Part shown: positions 1-8,613 of the stretch, piece after piece
Position numbering within the stretch: the stretch's first letter is position 1
Layout: the number at the start of each line of letters is the position of its first letter
NCBI RefSeq assembly: GCF_900114435.1
Contig: NZ_FOZK01000001.1
Location: forward strand, 1,555,645 to 1,619,644
DNA from: Halomicrobium zhouii
Lineage (GTDB): Archaea; Halobacteriota; Halobacteria; Halobacteriales; Haloarculaceae
DNA length: 64,000 nt
Direction: 5' to 3'
Made by a program: the position numbers and the translations under genes
The notes under the pieces: generated by a model
What the model was told of the DNA's origin: nothing
The model's input: the letters and a program-made list of their open reading frames with translations, nothing else
The model's database searches: none

Positions 1-1125
1 CGCGTCGAACTCGCTGTCGGGGTCTTCCAGCTCGCGCTCTGGGGCACGGTCGGTGGAGCTCTCGCCGGCGTGCGTATCGCGCAGGGTGAAGCCGCTCGGG
101 CCACCAGCGAGCGCGAGCGGCACCGCTGGCGCTCGCTCTTCAGGAACGTCCCGGCGGCGATCGCCGACCTCACCGTCGAGAATGGCACGCTCGTCATCGT
201 CGCCGCCAACGACGCCTTCCGGGACTGGTTTCCCGTCGTCGAAGACGACGAGAGACCGGCGTTCAGGTCGGTCGTGGCCGTCGATACCGACGACGCCGAC
301 CTGATCTCAGCTGTCGAAAACGGGCGTACCGTCGTGGTCAATTTCTCCCTGTCGACTGCCGACGGGCGGCGGTACTACCGACTTCGCCTCTCTCCTTACA
401 GCTACGGGAACGTCGAGCAGCGCGCGCACGTCATGCTCACCGACGGGACCGAACTCAAAGAACTGGAACAGGAACTCCAGCGGACCGTCGCAGAGCTTTC
501 GAACAAGAACGACAGACTCGAACGGTTCGCGAGCGTCGTGAGTCACGACCTGCGCAATCCGCTGAACGTCGCGTCCGGGCACCTCGAACTCGTGGACGCA
601 CCCGAGGAAGAGGAGCGACTCCAGAAAGTCGCCAACGCCCTCGACCGAATCGACGACCTCGTCAACGACCTGCTCGACCTCGCCCGGGAGGGCCGCACCA
701 TCGACGACCCCGTCCCGCTGGACCTCCGTGAAATCGTCCAGGCCTGCTGGGAAACCGTCGATACGGGTCAGATGGACCTGGCTCTGGACGTCGACGCCAC
801 CGTGCTCGCGGACGAAGACCGACTCATGCAGTTGTTCGAGAACCTCTTCCGGAACGCCCGCGAGCACGCGGGTGACGACGTCACAGTCACGGTGGGCGAA
901 CTCGACCACGCGAAGGGCTTTTTCGTCGCCGACGACGGCCCGGGGATTCCCGAGGACGAGCGCGACGACGTCTTCGAACCCGGAACGACGTCGACGTCGG
1001 ACGGAACCGGCCTGGGATTGAACATCGTCCGCGATATAGCGCGAGGCCACGGCTGGACGGTCGAACTGACCGAGTCCGCAGACCACGGCGCCAGATTCGA
1101 GTTCGCCGGTGTCGACCGGCGGTAA
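1..1125 (+). CDS. Sensor histidine kinase, 3' part (N-terminus outside window)
   Basis: The reading frame is open from base 1, so the gene starts upstream. The first 23 codons encode a hydrophobic segment, probably the last transmembrane helix. A PAS-like region follows (about 120-480), then a short coiled linker. The H-box SHDLRNP is at 541-561, the N-box ENLFRNAREH near 838-870, the G1 box DDGPGIP near 931-951 and the G2 box GTGLGLNIV near 1003-1029, so dimerisation and ATPase domains are complete. It should autophosphorylate on the H-box histidine and pass phosphate to a response regulator, but none is encoded nearby, which is common for haloarchaeal kinases. The signal sensed cannot be told from what is visible. 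A second kinase at 25904-27499 has a very similar catalytic half. Confidence 0.9.
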   Translation, partial: RVELAVGVFQLALWGTVGGALAGVRIAQGEAARATSERERHRWRSLFRNVPAAIADLTVENGTLVIVAANDAFRDWFPVVEDDERPAFRSVVAVDTDDADLISAVENGRTVVVNFSLSTADGRRYYRLRLSPYSYGNVEQRAHVMLTDGTELKELEQELQRTVAELSNKNDRLERFASVVSHDLRNPLNVASGHLELVDAPEEEERLQKVANALDRIDDLVNDLLDLAREGRTIDDPVPLDLREIVQACWETVDTGQMDLALDVDATVLADEDRLMQLFENLFRNAREHAGDDVTVTVGELDHAKGFFVADDGPGIPEDERDDVFEPGTTSTSDGTGLGLNIVRDIARGHGWTVELTESADHGARFEFAGVDRR

Positions 1126-1228
1126 CCGGACGGAGCGTCCCCTTTCGTCGGGTCGAACTGACGACTGATACCGGTCGGTGGCGGCGAGAATCTGGCAACT
1201 CGATGGGGCGGTGACCCGCCCACGAACC

Positions 1229-2590
1229 TCAGAACGGTCGTTCGCGAACGATGGTCTCCGACCGGCCCGGGCCCAGACCGATCGCGTATATCGGTGCGCC
1301 GACCTCGTCCTCGATGTATTCGAGGTAGGTCCGCGCGTTCTCTGGGAGCGCCTCGTATCCCTCCTCGGCGACGGCGGCCCAGTCGGCCGCTGCCCAGCCG
1401 TCGAACGAACGGAAGTTCGGTTCGCAGGCGGCCCACTGTTCGGTCGTCGCGGGCATCGTCTCTCGCTCTTCGCCGTCGAGGGTGTACGTGTGGCCGACCT
1501 TCAGTTCGTCGAGGCCGGCGAGGGTGTCGACGTGGTTCACGGCGAGGCCGGTGAATCCGCTGACGCGGGCAGCGTGGCGGAGCATCGGCATGTCCAGCCA
1601 GCCGACCCGCCGCGGGCGGCCGGTGACGGTGCCGTACTCGTCGCCCTCCTCGCGGATGTGCTCGGCCAGTTCCTCGTTGCGGCCCTCCGTGGACTCGTCG
1701 TAGCCGGGCGTGTCGCCGACGACCCCGCCGAGTTCGGTGGGGAGCGGGCCGCTCCCGACGCGGGTGAGGTAGGCCTTCACGATGCCGATGACGTCGCCGT
1801 CGCCGACGACGGTCGGACCGAGGCCGGTGCCCGTGCAGGCCCCGCCCGCGGTCGGGTTGGACGAGGTGACGTACGGGTAGTTGCCGTGGTCGATGTCGAT
1901 GATGGTGCCCTGGGCACCCTCGAACATGACGTTCTGGCCGTCGTCGATCTGTCGGGCGAGGAAGTCGCCTGCGTCGACGAGCATCCCCTCGCGCTCCATG
2001 CGCGCGCCGAACTCGCTGTACTCCTCGAACAGCGCGTCGACGTCGAACGCCTCGTCCACGTCCACGCCGTACACTTCTTCGGCCAGCGCCCGCTTTTGCG
2101 GGACGACGTACTCGAGACGGTCCCGGAGGACGTCGGGGTCGGTCAGGTCGCCGATACGGACGCCGCGACGTCCCGCCTTGTCCTCGTAGGTCGGCCCGAT
2201 GCCGCGGCCGGTGGTGCCGACTTCCTGGTCCGTCTCGCTCTTGACGTCCTCCTCGATGCCGTCGAGGACGCGGTGGAACGGAAGGATCGTGTGTGCGCGC
2301 TCGGCGACCCGTACGTCGGGTTCGAGTCCGCGCTCGCGGAGGGCGTCTATCTCGTCGAACAGCGTTCGCGGGTTGACGACGCATCCGTTACCGAGAACGC
2401 CGACCTTGCCGCGTACGGCTCCGCTCGGAACGAGCGAGAGTTTGTACTCCTCGCCGTCGTCGACGACGGTGTGGCCGGCGTTGTCGCCGCCCTGGTAGCG
2501 AGCGACGACGTCCGCGTCGTCGCCGTACAGGTCGACGATGCCGCCCTTCCCCTCGTCGCCGAGCTGCGAGCCGACGATGGTTACGGTCAT
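1229..2590 (-). CDS. purA: Adenylosuccinate synthetase
   Basis: This 453-residue enzyme condenses IMP and aspartate using GTP to form adenylosuccinate, the first committed step from IMP to AMP, in the cytoplasm. The family signature GDEGKG is at residues 11-16, with Asp12 the expected catalytic base, and GGDNAGH at residues 34-40 supplies His40. The motif TGRGIGPTYEDKAGRRG, also typical of PurA, lies near residue 130. Length is slightly above the bacterial norm because of acidic haloarchaeal insertions. The ATG at 2590 is directly followed by the conserved N-terminus. A TATA-like TGTTTACC lies about 28 bases upstream on the minus strand (near 2616-2623), consistent with a leaderless mRNA. It stands apart from other purine genes here. 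Confidence 0.97.
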   Translation of the reverse strand: MTVTIVGSQLGDEGKGGIVDLYGDDADVVARYQGGDNAGHTVVDDGEEYKLSLVPSGAVRGKVGVLGNGCVVNPRTLFDEIDALRERGLEPDVRVAERAHTILPFHRVLDGIEEDVKSETDQEVGTTGRGIGPTYEDKAGRRGVRIGDLTDPDVLRDRLEYVVPQKRALAEEVYGVDVDEAFDVDALFEEYSEFGARMEREGMLVDAGDFLARQIDDGQNVMFEGAQGTIIDIDHGNYPYVTSSNPTAGGACTGTGLGPTVVGDGDVIGIVKAYLTRVGSGPLPTELGGVVGDTPGYDESTEGRNEELAEHIREEGDEYGTVTGRPRRVGWLDMPMLRHAARVSGFTGLAVNHVDTLAGLDELKVGHTYTLDGEERETMPATTEQWAACEPNFRSFDGWAAADWAAVAEEGYEALPENARTYLEYIEDEVGAPIYAIGLGPGRSETIVRERPF

Positions 2591-2729
2591 CAGTCGGGAC
2601 TTTCGGGGGCCGTGGTAAACAGATTACGGTCCGAAACGCCCCGTTACGGTCGCCCGCCTCAGGACCACGATAGCTTTATACACACCTTACTCGAAAATTA
2701 GACCAGCGAAGGACCCGGTCGGACAGCAA

Positions 2730-2738
2730 CTTTTAAAT
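2730..2738 (+). promoter_or_regulatory. TATA element of the winged-helix gene
   Basis: CTTTTAAAT is centred about 30 bases before the ATG at 2765, the usual spacing for a haloarchaeal leaderless or nearly leaderless transcript. It supports that ATG as the start. Confidence 0.6.
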
Positions 2739-2764
2739 CCTGCAAACACAAGTTAACAATTGCC

Positions 2765-3070
2765 ATGATAGACAGGCTTGAGAAGGAAGTAGACATGCTG
2801 GAGCGACATCTGCAGGTTCTGCGGATGGTCATCGAGAACGAACCGATCGGGATCGTCAAAATGTCCAACGAGACGGGCTACCCGCACCACAAGGTTCGCT
2901 ACTCGCTGCGCGTGCTCGAGGAGGAGAACCTCATCGAGCCATCCAGCCAGGGCGCCATCACGACCGAACAGACCTCCGAGTTCGTCGAGGACCTGGACGA
3001 CAAGGTCGACGAGATCATCGACAAGCTCGAAGGCATGAAGATCGAAGACGCTGCAGAGATCGAAGGGTAA
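2765..3070 (+). CDS. Small winged-helix protein with coiled N-terminus
   Basis: A 101-residue acidic protein. Residues 1-25 form an amphipathic helix (MIDRLEKEVDMLERHLQVLR), likely a dimerising coil. Residues about 30-65 read as a winged helix-turn-helix, with MSNETGYPHHKVRYSLRVLE as the recognition region, and a charged C-terminal helix follows. It looks like the short haloarchaeal wHTH regulators conserved next to housekeeping genes. No effector domain is present, so target and signal are unknown. It lies head-to-head with purA and tail-to-tail with the large minus-strand gene ending at 3119, only 48 bases away. I am sure it is a gene; the DNA-binding role is inferred from the fold pattern. 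Confidence 0.85.
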   Translation: MIDRLEKEVDMLERHLQVLRMVIENEPIGIVKMSNETGYPHHKVRYSLRVLEEENLIEPSSQGAITTEQTSEFVEDLDDKVDEIIDKLEGMKIEDAAEIEG

Positions 3071-3118
3071 CGCAGCTTTTCGTTTGCGGCGTCAGTGTTC
3101 GGAGACGGCGAGGTGGAG

Positions 3119-5698
3119 TTACAGCTCTGGGACGGCGAGGTGGAACTCCTGGTTTCGCGCCTCCACCAGGCAGAGGTGGTAACCGCCCTTGCGCGAGAGG
3201 TTGACGAAGCTCTTGCGCTTGTCGCGGCTGAACAGACCGCTCGAGGTGGCCTCCTCGGCGGTTTCGAGGGCTGCGGGTTCGAAGAAGCTCTCCGTGACGA
3301 GGAACGCGCCAGCGAGCGAGTCGCTCGACTCACCGACCCGCGAGGCGCGCTTGACCAGGTCCGTCATCATCGCGTCCGTCGCGGGGTCCCGCGAGTTGTT
3401 GATGTTCGCGAGGAGGAGCGGGTTGCCCATGCGGTCGCGCACGACGATGTCGAAGCGCTCCTGTGAGCGGTGTTCCTCGCCGTCCTCGGTGTAGTTGACG
3501 CTCACCTGGCCGTTGAGTTCCGCGCGGTCGATCTTCGGGAGCGCGTTGTAGAGGTCGGCCATCCCGTCGGCGTGGCCGGTGTCGCGGACCTCGTACAGCA
3601 GGCTCCCGATGATCCAGTCGACGAACCGGTACTGGATCGTCCCAGTCAGGAAGTCGTCGAAGGGCTCGTTGCCGACCGCGGCGTCGTCGGCGTCGAACTG
3701 CGTGTGGTACTCCAGACGCATGTTCTCCGCGACGGCCGACCGGTCGGCGTTGCCCGAGTGGGCGGTCTCCAGCGTCGCGTCGCCCTTGGAGTTGTACCGC
3801 ACGAACAGGTTGGTGTTGTCGATGGCCTCGCTCGCACTGACCTGGGTTCCAGCCCCAGTGGCGCCGTCCTCGGCGAAGTCCTCCAGACGCTCGGTGAGGC
3901 GCTCTATCTCGGCGCGCGCCTCCTCGAGTTCGGACTGGAGGCGGTCGCGTTCGGTCTCCAGGTCGGCGAATTTCGTCTCGAGTTCGTCCCGCTCGGCCTC
4001 GACGCGCTCCAGATCCGTCCGGAGGTCGTCTACCTCCTGTTCGCGTGCCTCGAGTTCGCTCGCGAGTTCACCCGCGTCGTCACCGTCCGCTGCGGGGTGG
4101 GCGGACTGGTCCTGGTCTGGGCCGGTGGACCGGGACTCCGCAGGCGCAGAGCCCTGTTGCCCGTTCTCCGGTGTGGCCGCCGCCTCGTTCGGTTCACGTC
4201 GAGCGTTCGGTTCTGTTCTGTTCGCCGATCCGTTCACCGACTGGTCGGCGGTTCGCGACGAGGGTTCCTCGCGCTGGTGGGGTCGCTGTCCGCCCTGGGG
4301 CCGCTGCGTCTGGGTAGACTGCGCACTGCCACCGTTTCGGCCCACGGACGTGTCCGACGGCGTGGATCTACTCGCCGCGCTGGTCAGGGATGGGTCGAGT
4401 GACGGAATGGACCGGACCTCCAGGTCGCTCGCCGACCCGCCCGCGGGCGAGCCGCCGAGTCGCTGTCCGTCGTTCGGTGTCCCTGGAGCCGGGTCGGTCG
4501 GCTGTGACCGTCCACCCGGCGCCGGATCGGTCTGTCCCGAGTCGCTGCCGGGCCCGGGGGACTGCTGGCCCGACGACTGGTCCGTCGACGACGCGGACGT
4601 GGCGCCCGGATGGGGCTCGTCGGTCGTACCGGGTTCGCTTCGGGCAGCGGTGTCGTTTCGCTCGGGCGTCGGGTCGTCTGTCTCTGCGGTCGGGTCGTCC
4701 GTCTCCGCCGTTGGGTCGCGTGTCTCGACTGTCGACTCGTTCGTTCCCGCGTCCCGGCCGGTCTCGTCCTGCTTCGTCGACCGGGGCGGGGCCTCGTCGT
4801 CGGCGGGTGTGGACTCGTCTGTGGAACCGGTCGCCGTGGCGTCTGCCGGTTCGTCCGGTTCGGCCTCGGTGACCGGCCCCGTCGATTCAGCGGGGGCCGT
4901 CGCCCGGTCCACTGGGTCGTCCTCGACGGCGGTGGTGTCGCTGGTGTCCTCGACGTCCCGGGACGCAGTATCCGTCTCGCTGCCTGTGTCCACGGAGGCA
5001 TCTTCCTCGTCCGTCGAGGGAACCGCCGCGGGGTCCGGGTCGAGCGCTGCTGGTTCGTCGCCGGTTGGATCCTGTGCGGGCTCGTCGATGCCCGCGTCGG
5101 TCGACGCGTCAGCGCCGGGTATCGGGTCGACCGACGCCGAGTCGTCTGCGTCGTCCCCGGACTCCGGAATGTCGATGGGCTCGATGTCCACTGGCCGGAC
5201 CTCGTAGATGCCGACCTCGTCGTCGGCCTGTTCGAACGCCTCGTCGTCTGTTATCAGGCGTTCGCTGGCGCCCACGTAGGCGACGCTCATCGAGCGTCCC
5301 TGGTGGTATACCTGGTAGTAGTCGCCAGAGAGGACGTTCTCCGCCAGTTCGACGAACCCGGTGAAGGAACCGTCCGACAGGGTCCGGTCGACGTCGGCGA
5401 TCGGCGTATCTTCGGTGTAGTACTTGGCGCGGACCTCGTCGGAGCGCTCCTGCATCACGGCGAGCAGTGGCAACGCGGGGTGGGGCGCCTCGCGGGCGTT
5501 CCCACTCGCCTCCTCGAAATCGTCTATCGACCCCTCGAGGATGCCGACGACTGTCCCCCTGATCATGAACAGTCGCGTGTGTCCGGCCGTCACGACGCCG
5601 GAGAACTCCGCTGAAGCGAGGTCGCGCAGGCCACTGTATCCACCACCGAACGGAACAGTCTCCCAGTCGTCGACCCGTTCGACCGTGCGCGGACTCAT
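3119..5698 (-). CDS. Large acidic coiled-coil protein with conserved N- and C-terminal domains
   Basis: About 859 residues in four parts. Residues 1-180 form a conserved globular N-terminal domain. Residues about 185-530 are low-complexity, rich in D, E, T, S and P, and include a tandem TAETDDP repeat. Residues about 545-620 are a strongly predicted coiled coil (ELEAREQEVDDLRTDLERVE onward). The last 240 residues are globular, with FDIVVRDRMGNPLLLANIN resembling a nuclease-like beta core. The ATG at 5698 is preferred over a TTG two codons upstream because a TATA-like element lies at 5723-5735. I recall similar haloarchaeal proteins annotated only as conserved hypothetical or transcriptional regulator, and no function is established. 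It might bridge nucleic acid or act as a cytoskeletal or scaffold protein; the C-terminal domain could instead be a catalytically dead nuclease fold. Confidence 0.8.
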   Translation of the reverse strand: MSPRTVERVDDWETVPFGGGYSGLRDLASAEFSGVVTAGHTRLFMIRGTVVGILEGSIDDFEEASGNAREAPHPALPLLAVMQERSDEVRAKYYTEDTPIADVDRTLSDGSFTGFVELAENVLSGDYYQVYHQGRSMSVAYVGASERLITDDEAFEQADDEVGIYEVRPVDIEPIDIPESGDDADDSASVDPIPGADASTDAGIDEPAQDPTGDEPAALDPDPAAVPSTDEEDASVDTGSETDTASRDVEDTSDTTAVEDDPVDRATAPAESTGPVTEAEPDEPADATATGSTDESTPADDEAPPRSTKQDETGRDAGTNESTVETRDPTAETDDPTAETDDPTPERNDTAARSEPGTTDEPHPGATSASSTDQSSGQQSPGPGSDSGQTDPAPGGRSQPTDPAPGTPNDGQRLGGSPAGGSASDLEVRSIPSLDPSLTSAASRSTPSDTSVGRNGGSAQSTQTQRPQGGQRPHQREEPSSRTADQSVNGSANRTEPNARREPNEAAATPENGQQGSAPAESRSTGPDQDQSAHPAADGDDAGELASELEAREQEVDDLRTDLERVEAERDELETKFADLETERDRLQSELEEARAEIERLTERLEDFAEDGATGAGTQVSASEAIDNTNLFVRYNSKGDATLETAHSGNADRSAVAENMRLEYHTQFDADDAAVGNEPFDDFLTGTIQYRFVDWIIGSLLYEVRDTGHADGMADLYNALPKIDRAELNGQVSVNYTEDGEEHRSQERFDIVVRDRMGNPLLLANINNSRDPATDAMMTDLVKRASRVGESSDSLAGAFLVTESFFEPAALETAEEATSSGLFSRDKRKSFVNLSRKGGYHLCLVEARNQEFHLAVPEL

Positions 5699-5722
5699 GA
5701 TCAATGCAAAGCCCCAACCGGG

Positions 5723-5735
5723 ACAAATAGTTTGC
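5723..5735 (-). promoter_or_regulatory. TATA-like element of the large coiled-coil gene
   Basis: The minus strand reads GCAAACTATTTGT, about 25-37 bases before the ATG at 5698. This favours the ATG at 5698 and a leaderless mRNA. Confidence 0.5.
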
Positions 5736-5954
5736 GCCGTCTCCGTGGCTCGTCACGCCAATACGTCCCGTTCTCGGGACGTGTAATGTCGTTCGGAGAA
5801 CAACTCGGCGGGCCAGGCCGCCTGAACGCGGTCCGGCTGGCCACGAACTGCCAGCTCCCCTGGGAGACGACGCGTCGACAGTGCTCGATACGAGCGGTGT
5901 CCGTCGACGGACGTGCTTCGATGCACCTTTTGGCCCCCGCGCGCAAGCGCATCC

Positions 5955-6350
5955 ATGAACGAGCAATCGGGGTTGAGTGACCAGTACCGGCGGGCGAGTC
6001 CGTGGCCGCTGTTCGTCGCGCTCGGGCTTGCACTCTCCGAGATTGGGGTGTTCGTCGGCGTGTTTCCCGTCGCCGTCTTCGGCCTGTTGCTGTTCGGGGG
6101 GAGCGTCGCCGGCATCCTGACGGAGTCGGGATACACGGAGCGACCGTGGTCGGCGCTGATCGCGCTGGGTGCCGTCCTCGCCGTGGCAGGCGTCGTCCTG
6201 ATTGGCTGGCAGGTGCCGGTCGACCAGATAACGCTCGAGAACTTCGGCCGGAACGGGATCCTCTCCCGGAGCCTCTCTGTCGTCGCGGCGGGTCTGACGA
6301 TGGCCGTCGCCGGCGCCGTGGCCGCCGTGGTCGAGCAGACGAAGCACTGA
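5955..6350 (+). CDS. Small integral membrane protein of the cox cluster
   Basis: A 131-residue protein with four predicted transmembrane helices: about residues 18-36, 38-55, 66-84 and 108-126. It begins MNEQSGLSDQYRRASPWPLF. The ATG at 5955 is chosen because the upstream in-frame sequence is arginine-rich and lacks haloarchaeal character, and because a TATA-like CACCTTTTGG lies about 28 bases before it. It matches in size and position the membrane proteins called cox cluster protein in haloarchaeal genomes (DUF7541 from memory), found beside terminal oxidase genes. It probably helps assemble or stabilise the aa3-type oxidase, but that role comes only from gene neighbourhood. Confidence 0.85.
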   Translation: MNEQSGLSDQYRRASPWPLFVALGLALSEIGVFVGVFPVAVFGLLLFGGSVAGILTESGYTERPWSALIALGAVLAVAGVVLIGWQVPVDQITLENFGRNGILSRSLSVVAAGLTMAVAGAVAAVVEQTKH

Positions 6351-6441
6351 CGGTCACACGCGTGCGTACCTGGCAAGTTGCCACCTCCCGTCGTCGACGG
6401 AAATCAATACTCTATTAGTCCGGGTTGGTGAACTATCCTCC

Positions 6442-6699
6442 ATGTCACTACTGGGATTCGAACGGGAGACGCTGCTCGACCTGACGGTCAACGTGATTCC
6501 GATGGCGATCATCGTCTTCTTCATCGTCGGTTTCGGCGTCGTCCCCTCGTTCGGCGTCGATCCGGTGCTGACGACGGTGCAGTACTCGCTGCTCCTGGTG
6601 CCGCTGGTGGCCCTCGCGGTGCTGACGTACTACGCGGGCAAAGTGGTCGAGCGCGACGAAGGCAAACACCAGGAAGCGGCCGACGCCGCGTCGGAGTAG
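6442..6699 (+). CDS. Small membrane protein of the cox cluster (DUF6684-like)
   Basis: An 85-residue protein with two transmembrane helices (about residues 15-33 and 43-65) and a charged C-terminal tail (KVVERDEGKHQEAADAASE) expected in the cytoplasm. It starts MSLLGFERETLLDLTVN and lies between the other cox-cluster membrane gene and coxA on the same strand. The size, helix pattern and position fit the haloarchaeal DUF6684 family, a constant neighbour of coxA. The likely role is as an accessory or small structural subunit of cytochrome oxidase. No metal-binding residues are visible. Confidence 0.85.
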   Translation: MSLLGFERETLLDLTVNVIPMAIIVFFIVGFGVVPSFGVDPVLTTVQYSLLLVPLVALAVLTYYAGKVVERDEGKHQEAADAASE

Positions 6700-6725
6700 A
6701 CCGCCGACCCGTCGGTACACTCCCG

Positions 6726-6730
6726 TTTTT
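6726..6730 (+). terminator. Possible T-tract terminator
   Basis: A run of five T lies 27 bases after the stop of the DUF6684-like gene. Haloarchaeal terminators are short T-tracts, and a separate coxA TATA element follows at 6816, so a stop here is plausible but weakly supported. Confidence 0.3.
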
Positions 6731-6815
6731 CACACCGCCCTTTCGAGAGGAGGAGCCCCGCGTATCCGCCAAAATCGACAGACACGTGCGGGAAAGACCG
6801 GCCGTGGATCGACCC

Positions 6816-6825
6816 TTTCATAATG
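6816..6825 (+). promoter_or_regulatory. TATA element of coxA
   Basis: TTTCATAATG lies 22-31 bases before the coxA ATG at 6847. This spacing suggests that coxA has its own leaderless transcript. Confidence 0.6.
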
Positions 6826-6846
6826 CATCAAACCTCAGTTTGAGCT

Positions 6847-8613
6847 ATGGCAGGAGAGCAGCTGGCGCTGACGGTTTTCATGGCAGTGCTCCTCGTCGCC
6901 ATCGTCGCCGTCCTCACTCGTCTGGAGGACTGGCGCTCCTACACTCCCCTGGCGGGCGGGGGCGGCGTAGGCTACGGCGACGAGGCCACGCACGGGCACG
7001 AGGAGAAGCCAGGCGGACTGGTCCGCTGGCTCACGACGGTCGACCACAAGGACATCGGAATCCTGTACGGGACCTTCGCGATCATCTCGTTCGCGGTCGG
7101 CGGGATCATGGCCTTCCTCATCCGGGTCCAGCTCGTCGTTCCCTCCGGGGCGATCGTGGAGAACGCGTTCTACAACTCCATCATGACGAGCCACGGGATC
7201 ACGATGCTGTTCCTCTTCGGGACGCCCATCATCGCGGCGTTCGCGAACTACTTCATCCCGCTGCTCATCGGCGCGGACGACATGGCGTTCCCGCGGATCA
7301 ACGCCATCGCGTTCTGGCTGTTGCCCCCCGCGGCGTTGCTCATCTGGGCGGGCTTCTTCGTCCCGACGATCGACCCGGCCCAGACGGCCTGGACGATGTA
7401 CACGCCGCTCTCTATCGAACAGGAGATGTTCGGCATCGACCTGATGTTGCTCGGGCTTCACCTCTCGGGCGTCTCGGCGACCATGGGGGCGATCAACTTC
7501 ATCGCGACCATCTTCACCGAGCGCGGTGAGGACGTCAACTGGGCGACGCTGGACATCTTCAGCTGGACCATGCTCACGCAGTCCGGCCTCATCCTCTTCG
7601 CGTTCCCGCTGCTCGGGAGCGCGCTCATCATGTTGCTGCTCGACCGGAACCTCGGCACGACGTTCTTCACCGTCGACGGCGGCGGCCCGGTCCTCTGGCA
7701 GCACCTGTTCTGGTTCTTCGGCCACCCCGAGGTGTACATCCTCGTACTCCCGCCGATGGGGATCATCAGCTACGTGCTGCCGAAGTTCTCGGCGCGCAAG
7801 CTGTTCGGGTTCAAGTTCGTCGTCTACTCGACGCTGGCTATCGGCGTCCTGAGCTTCGGCGTCTGGGCCCACCACATGTTCACGACTGGCATCGACCCAC
7901 GCCTGCGCGCGTCGTTCATGGCAGTCTCCCTGGCTATCGCGATACCGAGCGCCGTGAAGACGTTCAACTGGATCACGACGATGTGGAACGGCCGGCTCCG
8001 CATGACCGCGCCGATGCTGTTTTGCATCGGGTTCATCTCGAACTTCATCATCGGTGGCGTCACCGGTGTCTTCCTCGCGTCGATTCCGATCGACATGGTG
8101 CTCCACGACACCTACTACGTCGTCGGCCACTTCCACTACATCGTGATGGGCGCAATCGGCTTCGCTGCCTTCGCCGGCCTCTACTACTGGTTCCCCATCT
8201 TCACCGGGAAGATGTACCAGCGCACGCTCGCGAAGTGGCACTTCTGGCTCTCGATGGTCGGGACCAACCTGACCTTCTTCGCGATGCTGGTGCTTGGCTA
8301 CCTCGGCATGCCGCGCCGCTACGCGAGCTACGAGTTCGACGGCGCCATCGCGCCGCTCGCTCAGGTGACCACCTGGCACCAGATCGCCTCGCTCGGCGCG
8401 TTGCTCCTGCTAGCCGGGAGCGTCATCCTCGTCTGGAACCTCGTCCAGTCGTGGCTCGAAGGGCCGGTCGTCGAGACCGGCGACCCGTGGAACCTCGAAG
8501 CGGACAACATGAAGGGCCGTGACTTCGCCTGGTTCGAACGCAAGCTGAAGACGGAGCGAGCGATCACGGACGGGGGCGAGGAATCGTCGGAAGACGATTC
8601 CGAGCAACAGTAG
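6847..8613 (+). CDS. coxA: Cytochrome c oxidase (aa3-type) subunit I
   Basis: The 588-residue catalytic subunit of a haem-copper oxidase in the cytoplasmic membrane. It reduces O2 to water and pumps protons. All metal ligands are visible: His116 (SHGITMLF, low-spin haem); His293 with Tyr297 in GHPEVY (CuB and the cross-linked tyrosine of A-type oxidases); His342-His343 (WAHHMF, CuB); His428 and His430 in VGHFHY (high- and low-spin haem). Twelve core helices can be traced, with an extra hydrophobic N-terminal helix. No subunit II or III gene is in the window; in haloarchaea these often lie elsewhere. The last 11 codons (EESSEDDSEQQ) are written by the first hairpin module of the repeat array that follows, so the acidic tail is probably a late addition. 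Confidence 0.97.
   Translation: MAGEQLALTVFMAVLLVAIVAVLTRLEDWRSYTPLAGGGGVGYGDEATHGHEEKPGGLVRWLTTVDHKDIGILYGTFAIISFAVGGIMAFLIRVQLVVPSGAIVENAFYNSIMTSHGITMLFLFGTPIIAAFANYFIPLLIGADDMAFPRINAIAFWLLPPAALLIWAGFFVPTIDPAQTAWTMYTPLSIEQEMFGIDLMLLGLHLSGVSATMGAINFIATIFTERGEDVNWATLDIFSWTMLTQSGLILFAFPLLGSALIMLLLDRNLGTTFFTVDGGGPVLWQHLFWFFGHPEVYILVLPPMGIISYVLPKFSARKLFGFKFVVYSTLAIGVLSFGVWAHHMFTTGIDPRLRASFMAVSLAIAIPSAVKTFNWITTMWNGRLRMTAPMLFCIGFISNFIIGGVTGVFLASIPIDMVLHDTYYVVGHFHYIVMGAIGFAAFAGLYYWFPIFTGKMYQRTLAKWHFWLSMVGTNLTFFAMLVLGYLGMPRRYASYEFDGAIAPLAQVTTWHQIASLGALLLLAGSVILVWNLVQSWLEGPVVETGDPWNLEADNMKGRDFAWFERKLKTERAITDGGEESSEDDSEQQ

Noticed and set aside
1178..2701. Long open frame antisense to purA
   Set aside because: High GC makes stop codons rare on the opposite strand; the translation lacks domains, and purA is fully conserved on the minus strand.
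4660..4740. Minisatellite encoding TAETDDP repeats in the large acidic protein
   Set aside because: It is a short in-frame repeat within an acidic low-complexity linker, common in haloarchaeal proteins, and needs no special explanation.
5786..5980. Possible small plus-strand gene starting MSFGEQLGG before the cox cluster
   Set aside because: It overlaps the well-supported start at 5955, its composition is basic, and no promoter fits.
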